Shown here in pieces: positions 27,266 to 36,084 of a stretch of DNA of 64,000 bases. Position 1 is the stretch's first letter; each line of letters starts with the position of its first letter. The position numbers and the translations under genes were made by a program. The DNA comes from Rhodobacterales bacterium (GTDB taxonomy: Bacteria; Pseudomonadota; Alphaproteobacteria; Rhodobacterales; Rhodobacteraceae): contig PDRY01000023.1 of assembly GCA_002748265.1 (NCBI GenBank), forward strand, positions 1-64,000, given 5' to 3'. Under the pieces are notes generated by a model that had not been told where the DNA came from, ran no database searches, and saw nothing but the letters and a program-made list of their open reading frames with translations.

Positions 27266-27787
27266 CTAGTAGATGTAGCGGATCTGGTCGGACCAGTATC
27301 GCTCCATCCGGCGCAGGCTCATCGCGATGTCGTCAATGCCTTCGAAGCTGAGCACTTGCCGCTCCATCAATCCATCGGCGTGGCGGGCGAACAATGTCGC
27401 CACCATATCGCGGATCGCGCGCCCCTTTTCGGTGAGCCGCACCCGCACCGCGCGCCGGTCCATCGCGCAGCGTTCGTGGTGCATGTAGCCGGCGGCGACG
27501 AGCTTCTTGAGATTGTAGGAAACGTTCGATCCCTGATAGTAGCCCCGGCTCTTCAGCTCTCCTGCGGTGACTTCGTGATCGCCCACGTTGAACAGCAAGA
27601 GCGCCTGCACGGGGTTCAGGTCCACGGGCCCGAGCCGCTCGAACTCATCCTTGATGACGTCGAGCAGCAGCCTGTGAAGCCGCTCCACCAAAGACAGGCT
27701 TTCCAGATAGCGGTCCATGAAGGCCGCGCTTCGTGAACGGTCGGCACCCGTCATGTTGGCGGGCGCGACCGGGGTCATATGGGTCAT
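27266..27787 (-). CDS. MarR-family winged-helix regulator (LdtR-like)
   Basis: The 173-residue protein has a winged-helix DNA-binding core: LNPVQALLLFNVGDHEVTAGEL, then GYYQGSNVSYNLKKL as recognition helix and DRRAVRVRLTEKG as the wing. The segment resembles LdtR of Rhizobiales, a MarR-type regulator of cell-wall L,D-transpeptidase genes. A cell-envelope regulon is possible but not shown by neighbours. I chose ATG 27787 with a G-rich stretch upstream; 27778 and 27808 are alternatives. Confidence 0.8.
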   Translation of the reverse strand: MTHMTPVAPANMTGADRSRSAAFMDRYLESLSLVERLHRLLLDVIKDEFERLGPVDLNPVQALLLFNVGDHEVTAGELKSRGYYQGSNVSYNLKKLVAAGYMHHERCAMDRRAVRVRLTEKGRAIRDMVATLFARHADGLMERQVLSFEGIDDIAMSLRRMERYWSDQIRYIY

Positions 27788-27847
27788 GGCAGCGTCCCCA
27801 GAACACATCGGTCAGGGGTGTTGTGCCGCAAAAGCCCGAAGAACTGG

Positions 27848-28117
27848 TTAAGAGGCGATAAGCCCGCCGCGCGTTGCCTCTGCGATCTGTGCGATCAGGG
27901 CGGTGAACGGCTCTGGCGCGGGTTGCTGGCCGGTGATCCAGATGTACAAATCCTGATCATTTTCGCTCAGCATCTGCTCATAAAGAGCCAGCCCCTCGTC
28001 ATCGAGCCCGGGCAGCGTTTCTTCGGCGAACCGTGTCAGGATCAGGTCCATTTCCTTCATCCCGCGCCGGATCGAACGCATATGCAGGCGGCGCAGAGTG
28101 ATTTCACGGTCGGTCAT
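27848..28117 (-). CDS. sdhE: FAD assembly factor SdhE
   Basis: The 89-residue protein has the RGMKEMD motif (residues 18-24) of SdhE/Sdh5 proteins. These bind the SdhA flavoprotein and promote covalent FAD attachment to succinate dehydrogenase. DLYIWITGQQ and an acidic helical body also fit. The start at 28117 has AAGGAAG 5 bases upstream and overlaps the stop of the preceding XRE gene (ATGA), so the pair is co-translated. No sdhCDAB genes are in the window. Confidence 0.88.
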   Translation of the reverse strand: MTDREITLRRLHMRSIRRGMKEMDLILTRFAEETLPGLDDEGLALYEQMLSENDQDLYIWITGQQPAPEPFTALIAQIAEATRGGLIAS

Positions 28118-28506
28118 AGGGCTTCCTTGATATTGGCACGCAGGCGCTTTTCCAGAACGGCGAGTCGTTCGGCGCCCTGGGCCATGGAAGACCGCAAATC
28201 GCGGATTTCCACAAGGATGTCCTTGATCTCCGTGGGCAGGGGGCTGTCCTCGGGGGCTTCGGGGCCGTCCCCGCGCCCGGTGAGCAGCCAAGGCATCGAC
28301 ACGTTGAGCAGTCCCGACAGCATGGAGAGCCGGTTGGCGCGCGGCTCCGACAGATCGTCTTCCCAGCGTTGCATGGTGGAGGGTTTTACGCCCAGCCGCT
28401 TGGCCAATTCCTTCTGGGTCATCCCCGCCGATGCACGGGCCGCAGCGAGCCGGTCTCCGAAGGTCGCGGCGTCTTCGCTGTAGTAGAGGTCTGAGGTCTC
28501 GGACAT
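28114..28506 (-). CDS. XRE-family transcriptional regulator coupled to sdhE
   Basis: The 130-residue protein has an HTH_3 domain at about residues 15-70 (AARASAGMTQKELAKRLGVK, then STMQRWED) and a C-terminal helical segment (IKDILVEIRDLRSSMAQ) that could be a coiled-coil dimerisation region. The start at 28506 has GAAGGAG upstream. It overlaps sdhE by 4 bases and is divergent from the aminotransferase gene at 28584 with 77 bases between, so it may control either its own operon or that enzyme. Confidence 0.85.
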   Translation of the reverse strand: MSETSDLYYSEDAATFGDRLAAARASAGMTQKELAKRLGVKPSTMQRWEDDLSEPRANRLSMLSGLLNVSMPWLLTGRGDGPEAPEDSPLPTEIKDILVEIRDLRSSMAQGAERLAVLEKRLRANIKEAL

Positions 28507-28583
28507 CTTTGGCTCCTTCGGGAGATTGACTTTCCGGGGTAAGCCTACAAGGTCGCACCCCGAGAAACCACCGGGAGGCGACC

Positions 28584-29762
28584 ATGGGACTGAGTTCTGC
28601 GACTTTGGACAAGGTGAAGCCGTCGCCAACCATCGCGATGACGCAGGCGGCGCGTGATCTGGCGGCCTCCGGGCGCGACGTGCTGTCGCTGACGGCCGGG
28701 GAGCCGGACTTCCCCACGCCGCCCGATGTGGCCGAAGCCGCCATCGAGGCGATCCGCGCGGGCAAGACGCGCTACACCGCCGTCGACGGCATCCTTGAGC
28801 TGAAAGAGGCGGTGGCCGCGAAATGGCGTGCGGATTACGGGCTGACCATCACACCCGAGCAGGTGAGCGTGTCGGGCGGGGGCAAGCAGGTGCTGTTCAA
28901 CGCGCTGATGGCGACGCTCGATCCCGGCGATGAGGTCATCATCCCCGCGCCCTATTGGGTCAGCTACCCGGATATGACGGTGCTGTGCGGGGGCACCCCG
29001 GTGGTGGTGCCAACGCGGATGGAGGACGGGTTCCGGCTGCAGGCGGCGGATCTGGCGGCGGCGATCACCGCGCGCACAAAATGGCTGATCCTGAACTCTC
29101 CGGGCAATCCGACGGGCGCGGTGCTGAGCCGCGCGGAGCTTGAGGCGATCGCGGAGGTGCTGCGCGCCCATCCCCATGTCCACGTGATCTGCGATGACAT
29201 CTACGAGGCGATCACCTTTGGCGTTCCGTTCCTGACCCTGACCCAGGTGGCTCCCGATCTGGCGGAGCGGGTTTTGGTGGTGAACGGCGTCTCTAAGGGG
29301 CATGCGATGACGGGCTGGCGGATTGGCTACGGCGTGGGGCCTGCGCCTTTGATCGCCATGATGCGCAAGGTGCAGTCGCAAAGCACGTCAAACCCGTGTT
29401 CCATCGCGCAGTGGGCAGCTGTGGCGGCGCTGACCGGCCCGCAAGACCATCTGGAGCGGCAGCGCGCGGCCTATGAGGCGCGGCGCGGGCTGGTCATGGA
29501 AGGCTTGCGCGCCTGCAAGGGGATCGTTTGTGCCGATCCCGATGGCGCCTTCTATGCCTTCGCCAATATTGAAGCCTGCTTGGGCACGCGCTTTGCGACC
29601 GATGAGGATTTCGCCATGGCGCTTCTGGAGGAGCAGGGCGTGGGCACGGTGTTCGGATCGGCCTTTGGGGCGCCGGGCCATCTGCGGATCAGCTTTGCGA
29701 CCTCGGAGGAGGTGCTGCGCGAGGCTCTGGCGCGGTTGCAGGCCTTCTGCGCGGCGCTCTGA
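28584..29762 (+). CDS. Aspartate aminotransferase-type PLP enzyme
   Basis: The 392-residue class I aminotransferase shows LTAGEPDFPTPPDV, GKTRYTAVDGI, NSPGNPTGAV, ICDDIYEAITF and the PLP-lysine motif NGVSKGHAMTGWRIGYG. C-terminal RISFATS supplies the substrate carboxylate arginine. Alphaproteobacterial enzymes of this subgroup act on aspartate and often prephenate or other amino acids. GGGAGGCGACC precedes the start. It converges with the MATE gene 19 bases downstream. Confidence 0.92.
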   Translation: MGLSSATLDKVKPSPTIAMTQAARDLAASGRDVLSLTAGEPDFPTPPDVAEAAIEAIRAGKTRYTAVDGILELKEAVAAKWRADYGLTITPEQVSVSGGGKQVLFNALMATLDPGDEVIIPAPYWVSYPDMTVLCGGTPVVVPTRMEDGFRLQAADLAAAITARTKWLILNSPGNPTGAVLSRAELEAIAEVLRAHPHVHVICDDIYEAITFGVPFLTLTQVAPDLAERVLVVNGVSKGHAMTGWRIGYGVGPAPLIAMMRKVQSQSTSNPCSIAQWAAVAALTGPQDHLERQRAAYEARRGLVMEGLRACKGIVCADPDGAFYAFANIEACLGTRFATDEDFAMALLEEQGVGTVFGSAFGAPGHLRISFATSEEVLREALARLQAFCAAL

Positions 29763-29781
29763 GGGCGCGCGGGCTTGGGGC

Positions 29782-31146
29782 TCAGGCCCCGTGCCAGCGG
29801 CCCCACCGCGTCCAGAACCGGGTGGACATCATGACGGCGGCCGTGCCCAGTCCCACGCAAAGCCCCAGCCAGACGCCGACCGCGCCGAGATCGGCCCAGA
29901 AGGCGAGCGCATAGCTGCTCGACAGGCCGAGCCCCCAGTAGCTCAGGGCAGCCAGTATCATGGGCACCCGCGTGTCCTGCACGCCCCGCAGCAGCCCCAG
30001 CATCATGATCTGCATGGCATCGACCAGTTGGAACAGCGCAGCGACCGCCAGCAGTTGAACGCCCAGCTGCATGATCTGGGGCCGCGCCGGATCGCTGGGG
30101 TCGATGAACAGCCCCGTCAGGGTGCGGGGCAGGGTCAGGAAGATCAGGACCGTCATTGTCACCACCAGCAGTGACACCGCGATGGCAGCAAGCCCGCCGC
30201 GCCGCAGGCCGGGCCCGTCTCCGCGCCCCAAGGCACGCCCGGCGCGCACGGTTGTCGCCTGACTCAGCCCCAGATGGGCCATGAAGAACAGCGAGGCCAA
30301 TTGCAGCGCCACCCCGTGGGCGGCGAGCGGGATCTCTCCGATCCAGCCGACCATGAAGGATGAGGCCGAGAACAGCCCGCCCTCAGCCAGCGATGTCAGC
30401 CCGATCGGGGCACCCAGGGCAAACACCCGCGCGGCGGCGTCCGCATCCCGCACCCAGAGCCGCCGGAACAGCTCCTGTTCGGGCAGGCGCCTCTGGATGT
30501 ATGCGATGAGCCAGGCCAGCGAGAGTGCGACAGTGATGATCGACGCAGTGGCCGCGCCGGCAATGCCAAAGCTGGGCACGCCGAACGCGCCAAAGATCAG
30601 CACCCGGTTGAAGGCCACATTCGCAAGGGCGGCCCCTATCGTTGAGCGCAAGATAATGCCCGTCAACTCGACTGCCGACAGGTAGCTGCGCAGCACCGCC
30701 ACAGCCAGCGACGGGATCAGCGTGAACCAGGCTAGCCGCAGATAGATCTGGGCCTTGGCCGCCATATCCGGCGTTTGCCCGATGGCGGAAAACAACGCTT
30801 CGGAAAACAGATACAGCGGCGCGGCGGCCAGGCCGTAGAGCGTCACGAGCCAGAGCGCCATCCGCGTGGCACGGCGGGCTTCGGTCGTGTCTCCGCGCTC
30901 TTCCGCGGCGGCGACCAGAGGTGTAACCGCATAGGCCAGCCCCGCCCCCACGATGAAGACGATGAAGTGAAGACTGTTAGCCAGCGTCACCGCCGCAAGC
31001 GCGCGGGCGTCATACCAGCCCAGCATCAGCGAATCCGTCAGGTGGATTGCGAATTGCGCGAGGCTCCCGCCCACCAGAGGCAGGCCAAGCGTGAGGATCG
31101 CACGGAAATGATCTGCCCAGCTCTGCGCCGGGGAAGGGGGTGTCAT
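29782..31146 (-). CDS. MATE-family multidrug exporter
   Basis: The 454-residue protein has 12 predicted membrane helices in two MATE halves (GLPLVGGSLAQFAIHLTDSL in the first, GAPIGLTSLAEGGLFSASSF in the second). MATE exporters expel cationic drugs or metabolites using Na+ or H+ gradients, reminiscent of NorM. The start at 31146 (MTPPSPAQSWADHF) replaces an upstream in-frame ATG at 31236 that adds unlikely sequence. Confidence 0.9.
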   Translation of the reverse strand: MTPPSPAQSWADHFRAILTLGLPLVGGSLAQFAIHLTDSLMLGWYDARALAAVTLANSLHFIVFIVGAGLAYAVTPLVAAAEERGDTTEARRATRMALWLVTLYGLAAAPLYLFSEALFSAIGQTPDMAAKAQIYLRLAWFTLIPSLAVAVLRSYLSAVELTGIILRSTIGAALANVAFNRVLIFGAFGVPSFGIAGAATASIITVALSLAWLIAYIQRRLPEQELFRRLWVRDADAAARVFALGAPIGLTSLAEGGLFSASSFMVGWIGEIPLAAHGVALQLASLFFMAHLGLSQATTVRAGRALGRGDGPGLRRGGLAAIAVSLLVVTMTVLIFLTLPRTLTGLFIDPSDPARPQIMQLGVQLLAVAALFQLVDAMQIMMLGLLRGVQDTRVPMILAALSYWGLGLSSSYALAFWADLGAVGVWLGLCVGLGTAAVMMSTRFWTRWGRWHGA

Positions 31147-31314
31147 CGGGGGCTCCGGGATGATTGCCCGGAAGGGTAGGCAGGGCGGAGCCCGATGCGC
31201 AACCCCTGCTGTGCGCCCCGGCACCTTGGTGACCATGGGATATGAGGCATTGCAGCTTGGTGAGAGCAGCAGAGGCGCTGCGTCCTGCGATGACAGGTCG
31301 CGGGCCGCAGCGCG

Positions 31315-31980
31315 TTATCGAGCACCAAGCAGCATCGGAGAAATCTCACGCAGCAGCTTGCGCCGCATGGCCGCGCCGTAGTCCTCATAACTGTCGGCGC
31401 GCTCAATGAAAGCGCGGGGGCCGCGGATCACCTGGGTGCGGAACCAGTCCTCCAGCCCCGGCGCGTCCCCGACCAAAAGCGCGTTCACCGTCATCCCGGC
31501 GCGCGGCTCCGGCAGATCACGCGGACGCGGGCCGGTGTTCGACGTGCCATCGGCGGACAGATCAAGCACTTGCCGCCCGCAATCGGGCCGCTGCGCCAGG
31601 GTGCTATAGCCATGGGCCATGGCCGCCCCAACGGCGGTGGAGAGCGGCGCCGTGCCGCGCGGAGTGCGGGCGATCTGCTCTGCGGCATCCGCGATCTGAC
31701 GCGGGCCGGTCAGCTCGGTCCAGGGCAGCACGGGGCGCTGATAGTCTGGCCCGCTCCATTCGAAGACGCTCAGCGCGACGGGGGCGCCGGGGCGCGCCAG
31801 CAAGGCGGCCTGCACCTCGGGGTTGGTGAGGGCAGTGGCCAGCCCGTCGAGCTGGGCGCGATACTCAGCACCATCCACCGATCCCGACACGTCCAGCCCC
31901 AGCACAAGCGCAAGCCGACAGGGATCGGCCTGCGCGCCGGTGGCGGTGAGCGCGATCAGAGCAAGCGCGCGCCGCAGCAT
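31315..31980 (-). CDS. DUF1194 von Willebrand A-like exported protein
   Basis: The 221-residue protein has a signal peptide (cleavage near TGAQA) followed by LALVLGLDVSGSVDGAEY, where DVSGS is the MIDAS metal motif of von Willebrand A domains. SVFEWSGPDYQ and LSADGTSNTG fit DUF1194. These proteins probably bind other proteins via a metal ion in the periplasm; the partner is unknown. It ends 3 bases after gloA starts its own unit and runs in the same direction. Confidence 0.85.
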   Translation of the reverse strand: MLRRALALIALTATGAQADPCRLALVLGLDVSGSVDGAEYRAQLDGLATALTNPEVQAALLARPGAPVALSVFEWSGPDYQRPVLPWTELTGPRQIADAAEQIARTPRGTAPLSTAVGAAMAHGYSTLAQRPDCGRQVLDLSADGTSNTGPRPRDLPEPRAGMTVNALLVGDAPGLEDWFRTQVIRGPRAFIERADSYEDYGAAMRRKLLREISPMLLGAR

Positions 31981-31983
31981 GGC

Positions 31984-32418
31984 TTACCAGTGCCCGGTGT
32001 TTTCCATGCTGGCCCAGGGCTCTTGCGGGGGCAGACGGTCGCCGCGCTGAAGCAGCTCGACGGAGATATTGTCGGGCGAGCGCACGAAGGCCATGTGCCC
32101 GTCGCGGGGCGGGCGGTTGATGGTCACGCCATTGTCGGCCAAATGCTGGCACATCGCGTAGATATCATCCACGCGGTAGGCGAGGTGGCCGAAGTGACGG
32201 CTGTCCGACGGCAGGGCCTCGTCTCCGTCCCAATTGTAGGTCAGCTCCAGATCGGCGCGGCCGTCCTCCTGACCGGGGGCGCAGAGATAGACCAGCGTGA
32301 AGCGGCCGGATTCGCTCTCATAGCGTTTGCGCTCTTGCAGGCCGAGCAGCTTGTAGAAGGCGATGGAGGCGTCGAGATGTTTCACCCGAACCATCGTGTG
32401 AAGGTATTCGATCGTCAT
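31984..32418 (-). CDS. gloA: Lactoylglutathione lyase (glyoxalase I)
   Basis: The 144-residue vicinal-oxygen-chelate enzyme converts the methylglyoxal-glutathione hemithioacetal to S-lactoylglutathione. It shows the metal-ligand pattern His7 (YLHTMVRV), Glu in LELTYNWD, His in FGHLAYRVDD and Glu in ISVELLQR. Length is normal for bacterial Ni/Zn GloA. It lies 3 bases upstream of the DUF1194 gene and is probably co-transcribed with it. Confidence 0.92.
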   Translation of the reverse strand: MTIEYLHTMVRVKHLDASIAFYKLLGLQERKRYESESGRFTLVYLCAPGQEDGRADLELTYNWDGDEALPSDSRHFGHLAYRVDDIYAMCQHLADNGVTINRPPRDGHMAFVRSPDNISVELLQRGDRLPPQEPWASMENTGHW

Positions 32419-32529
32419 GGCGGCAGCTCCTATGGGGGGATGCGTTGGCTGGATGCCCTCAAGCTAGGGGCTTTCATCGGCGGACCCAAGAGGGGACTGA
32501 GGCTTGGGCGGCGCAAAGCCCCCGAGCGC

Positions 32530-33915
32530 TCAGAAGACGGAGCGGAACGTGATCCCGACACGGGTCTGTTCGCGCTCGAACAGGGTCACATTAGAGCGCA
32601 CGTCGCGGTGACTGACGCTCAGCTCCGGGGCAAAGCCATAGGCTTCGATCTGCGGCACGAGGACACTGATCGTTGCATCCAACCCGAAGTCTTCGCGCGG
32701 TTTCGGGCTATAGGTGGCGTTGGCATCCTTCCGCCAATCCCAGCCCAAGGCAAAAGTGGGATGAAAACCCAACACGGGATCATCTGGCCGATAGCCCAGG
32801 CTCAGCCGCACGCGGTCATGGGCGGTGGTAGCGCTTTGCGACTGCCATGTTTCCCCGTGGACGGACACGTTGGCCCGGCCTTTGCCAAGCGGCCCGGCCC
32901 AGCCCAGCCCGGTGCGCCAGATCCCGGCTGAGCGGATCGGTCGGTCATAGCGTTCCTCCCAGGCGTGAGAGAGGTCCAGACGCAGGGCCTGTTGGCCGTC
33001 GGGGGACCAGAATGCCGTCGCGCCCAGCTCTGATTGATCCGAGCGCAGATCTGCCGCGCTCCAGTCCCGGCGCAGCGTGATACGGGGGGCGACAATCGCC
33101 TGGCCCTTGGAAAGCTCAAGCGGGCGTTCCCAGGCCAGGCCCAGTTCCAGACCGCTGCGCGCGTAATCGCTGCCACGCACGCCGGGCACCCGGTCCCGTG
33201 CCGTGTCGTTGAGCGCGTAGGTCGTGCCGTCAATGGCGGCAGAGGCGACGATCCGGCTGCGCTCCAGCATGAAACGGCGTTCGGCCGAGGCGCTGCCGTG
33301 GAATTCGATCCCCGGTAGGGGGCGGTTGGTTGGGTCGCGGAAGATCAGCCCGCCAAAATCGAACCGGTTGCTGACCGGCGCGTTATTGGCGTTGTTGGTC
33401 GGGGTGACGGAAAAATCCGCCGTGAATCGCCACGGGTTCGCCGCGCGCACGACGCGGAAGTCGTCAGCGACGGCCGCGCGGGCCGCATCGCTGGGGGCAA
33501 GGCTGGCGGCGCGGCGCAGCCAGAACTGCGCGCGCAGGCCGCGCCCTTCCATCGCATACCCCAAAGCGGCGAGGCGCGCGCCGGTATAGCGGTCGCTTTG
33601 GCTTTGGGCGGCGGAGAAGGCGTTGAGTCCATAGCCGCGCGCGTAAGGGCCATTGCCGAGCCGGGCTGACACCTGGCCGAGCGCGGCCAGGGCCTGGGTG
33701 TCCTCCGGGGTGCGCTCCAGCAGAGCCTGGGCCTTGTGAGTGGCCTCAATCAGTCTGCCCTGCGCCAGATCCTGGGCCATCACCACGCGCAACTGCTCGG
33801 CGGTCAGCACCGTTTGCTGAACGCCGGCGGCGGGCTGGGGGGATGGCGTCTCTGCCCGGGCAAAGCCGGGCAGGGTGAGCGCCGTCAGGGCAAGCGCGCG
33901 CAGCAGCGGTTTCAT
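32530..33915 (-). CDS. Slam-like outer-membrane translocator (type XI secretion, DUF560)
   Basis: The 461-residue protein has a signal peptide (cleavage after FARA), a TPR-like helical N-terminal region at about residues 40-150 (AQALLERTPEDTQALAAL and similar) and a beta-rich C-terminal half from about residue 175. It ends in Phe (GITFRSVF), the usual C-terminal signature of outer-membrane barrels. TPR plus a 14-strand-type barrel is the Slam architecture that moves lipoproteins to the cell surface. The partner lipoprotein gene is 4 bases upstream in the same operon. Overall assignment is by architecture and context. Confidence 0.78.
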   Translation of the reverse strand: MKPLLRALALTALTLPGFARAETPSPQPAAGVQQTVLTAEQLRVVMAQDLAQGRLIEATHKAQALLERTPEDTQALAALGQVSARLGNGPYARGYGLNAFSAAQSQSDRYTGARLAALGYAMEGRGLRAQFWLRRAASLAPSDAARAAVADDFRVVRAANPWRFTADFSVTPTNNANNAPVSNRFDFGGLIFRDPTNRPLPGIEFHGSASAERRFMLERSRIVASAAIDGTTYALNDTARDRVPGVRGSDYARSGLELGLAWERPLELSKGQAIVAPRITLRRDWSAADLRSDQSELGATAFWSPDGQQALRLDLSHAWEERYDRPIRSAGIWRTGLGWAGPLGKGRANVSVHGETWQSQSATTAHDRVRLSLGYRPDDPVLGFHPTFALGWDWRKDANATYSPKPREDFGLDATISVLVPQIEAYGFAPELSVSHRDVRSNVTLFEREQTRVGITFRSVF

Positions 33916-33919
33916 GGCT

Positions 33920-34975
33920 CTACGGGCGGTAAAGGATGAAGCCGCCGGTTTCCTGAACGGTCCCGCGACTCGGTTCCACATCTGGGAAGTCCGCGTATTC
34001 GACGACGATGACCCCGGCCAGTTCGCCCTTGTCCGCAGGGTCGGTCAGATCGCCAGCGAGCACGCCGTAATAGGTGCCTTCACCAGAGACCTCGTAAGCG
34101 CCAGTCTCCCCGTTCAAGCTGTTCACCAACATCGGTCCGGTCATCTCACCGTCGGCATTGAGCACGGGCTTGTTGCCAACGATCGTGGCAATCAGAGCGG
34201 TATCGGGATAGTTGATGACGGCGCCTGACCTGTCCATGATAATCCGGTCAATCACACGCAGCCGCACGGCATCAGCGGCATTGAAATCGTCGAAATCGAT
34301 CTCGGCGGTCGCTTTGCCTTCGACGAGCTCGAGGCCGCTCCGTTGGCTGAAGATGCGCACACCAGCATAGTCGCCGGAGAACTTGACCTGGCCTGCCTCG
34401 GGCAGCACGACGCCGCCGCGGCGCTGATAGACAAAGCCTCCGAAGCCATAGTTGGCGTAATCGCCTGTCCGCACGATCGCGAATTGCGTGCGAGGCGCGC
34501 CCTCAGCGTCGCTGTTCTTTGAGGCGCCGTAGAGGGCGCGGTAGTCATACTGGTCGATGGTTGCGCCCGTCAGGTCGTCCGGCACGGTACCGGCGCTGCG
34601 GTACTGCGCATAGCCGCCAATGGTCGGGCGGTTCGGGTCACGCGTGTAGGCGGTGGTTTTGCCGTCGCCGATGTCGCCGCCGTCGAAGGCGAGGTTGTCC
34701 ACGATAAACCGATCCGTTGCGACTTCGTACTCGACCGAGCTGACATAGCCGCCGCCCGTCGAATTGTTTTCTTCCTTCCGGGCGACACCGGTATCGCCGA
34801 CTTTTGCGTTTTCAATTTTCGGCGGAAGCGATCCGCTGATACCGGAGCCATCGTCGCTGCCGTTATCATCTTGTACGCTGTCGTCGTCGGTCACGTCGGT
34901 GGCGGGTTTCTCCGGCACACCTTCGCAAGCCATCAGCAATACGCATGTGGTCATGAGTAGAAAGGATCTTGTCAT
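33920..34975 (-). CDS. Surface lipoprotein, putative Slam substrate with TbpB-like barrel
   Basis: The 351-residue protein has a lipobox LLMAC (Cys17) followed by a long acidic low-complexity tether (DVTDDDSVQDDNGSDDGSG). The rest is beta-strand-rich, with a C-terminal segment (GTYYGVLAGDLTD, then GELAGVIVVEY) that resembles the small beta-barrel of transferrin-binding-protein-B-like and other Slam-dependent lipoproteins. The immediately downstream gene is a Slam-like translocator, which strongly supports surface display. The ligand is unknown; a TonB receptor partner is not seen in the window. Confidence 0.72.
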   Translation of the reverse strand: MTRSFLLMTTCVLLMACEGVPEKPATDVTDDDSVQDDNGSDDGSGISGSLPPKIENAKVGDTGVARKEENNSTGGGYVSSVEYEVATDRFIVDNLAFDGGDIGDGKTTAYTRDPNRPTIGGYAQYRSAGTVPDDLTGATIDQYDYRALYGASKNSDAEGAPRTQFAIVRTGDYANYGFGGFVYQRRGGVVLPEAGQVKFSGDYAGVRIFSQRSGLELVEGKATAEIDFDDFNAADAVRLRVIDRIIMDRSGAVINYPDTALIATIVGNKPVLNADGEMTGPMLVNSLNGETGAYEVSGEGTYYGVLAGDLTDPADKGELAGVIVVEYADFPDVEPSRGTVQETGGFILYRP

Positions 34976-35166
34976 TGCTCGCCCTGCCCTCGGGTGTTTT
35001 TTGCTAAATGCCTTTTGGCATGATTACGATATCAATGGCCTGCGCGGCATCACGGGTCAACGGCCCGACTTACCAGAGGGCGCGCCCTGTGGCCGGATTG
35101 TCCCGGTTGCGGATTGCCCGGCAACAGAGTCATATGGCCCCGCAACCAGACAAGGGAACCCGCCCC

Positions 35167-36072
35167 ATGCCCCTGACCCCAGAACAGCAGGCCGAAATCG
35201 ATGAGCTGCGCGCCACGCCGCGCCAGACCTTGCGCGCCGTGTCCGATGGAATGGAAGCCCATCTCTACAAGGCGGCTCCCGTGCTGGACCATGGTTTCGT
35301 CCGCGTCGTGGATTACATGGGCGATGATGCCGCGATCTGCCAGGCTGCTCGGGTGTCCTATGGCAAGGGCACCAAGGCGGTCAGCAATGACGAGGGCCTG
35401 ATCCGCTACCTGATGCGGCACTGGCATTCGACCCCGTTCGAGATGTGCGAGATCAAGCTCCACGTGAAGCTGCCCATCTTCGTGGCGCGCCAGTGGATTA
35501 GGCACCGGACGGCGAATGTGAACGAATACTCCGCCCGCTATTCGATCCTGGATCGTGAGTTCTACATTCCCGAGCCTGACGCTCTGGCCGCCCAATCTGA
35601 GGTGAACAACCAAGGGCGCGGTGCCGTGCTGGAGGGCCGGGAGGCCGCGCGCGTGCTGGAGATCCTCAAGGGCGATGCAAACCGGGCCTATGATCATTAC
35701 GAACAGATGATCGGCACTGAGGGGCAGCAGGGGCTGGCGCGCGAACTGGCGCGGATGAACCTGCCGGCCAACGTGTATACGCAATGGTATTGGAAGGTTG
35801 ATCTGCACAATCTGTTGCACTTCCTGCGCCTGCGCGCCGATGCGCACGCCCAATATGAAATCCGCGTCTACGCCGATGCGATTGCCGCAATGGTCAAGGA
35901 TTGGGTGCCCGCCGCCTACAGCGCGTTCGAAGACTACCGTATGGGCGGGGTGAACCTGTCCGCGCGCGGGGTGGAGACGCTCAAGCGGATGCTGACCGGC
36001 GAGACAGTCACCCAAGAGCAGTCCGGCATGAGCAAGGGCGAATGGCGCGAATTCATGGAGATCTGGGGCTAG
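35167..36072 (+). CDS. thyX: FAD-dependent thymidylate synthase ThyX
   Basis: The 301-residue enzyme makes dTMP from dUMP using methylene-THF and FAD, replacing ThyA. The hallmark [14 protein letters not shown] (RHRxxxxxxxS) is present, with FVARQWI before it and a C-terminal [12 protein letters not shown] segment. ATG 35167 ([10 protein letters not shown]) has AAGGGAA upstream and matches the family; a longer open frame to 35008 is not used. The YihY gene follows after 12 bases, so the two are probably co-transcribed. Confidence 0.94.
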   Translation: MPLTPEQQAEIDELRATPRQTLRAVSDGMEAHLYKAAPVLDHGFVRVVDYMGDDAAICQAARVSYGKGTKAVSNDEGLIRYLMRHWHSTPFEMCEIKLHVKLPIFVARQWIRHRTANVNEYSARYSILDREFYIPEPDALAAQSEVNNQGRGAVLEGREAARVLEILKGDANRAYDHYEQMIGTEGQQGLARELARMNLPANVYTQWYWKVDLHNLLHFLRLRADAHAQYEIRVYADAIAAMVKDWVPAAYSAFEDYRMGGVNLSARGVETLKRMLTGETVTQEQSGMSKGEWREFMEIWG

Positions 36073-36084
36073 GGGAGCAAACGC

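Noticed and set aside
34976-35166. ATGCC-TTTT-GGCAT palindrome in the lipoprotein/thyX divergent spacer as an iron-regulator box
   Set aside because: Only a 5-bp stem and no resemblance to Fur, Irr or RirA motifs that I could recognise.
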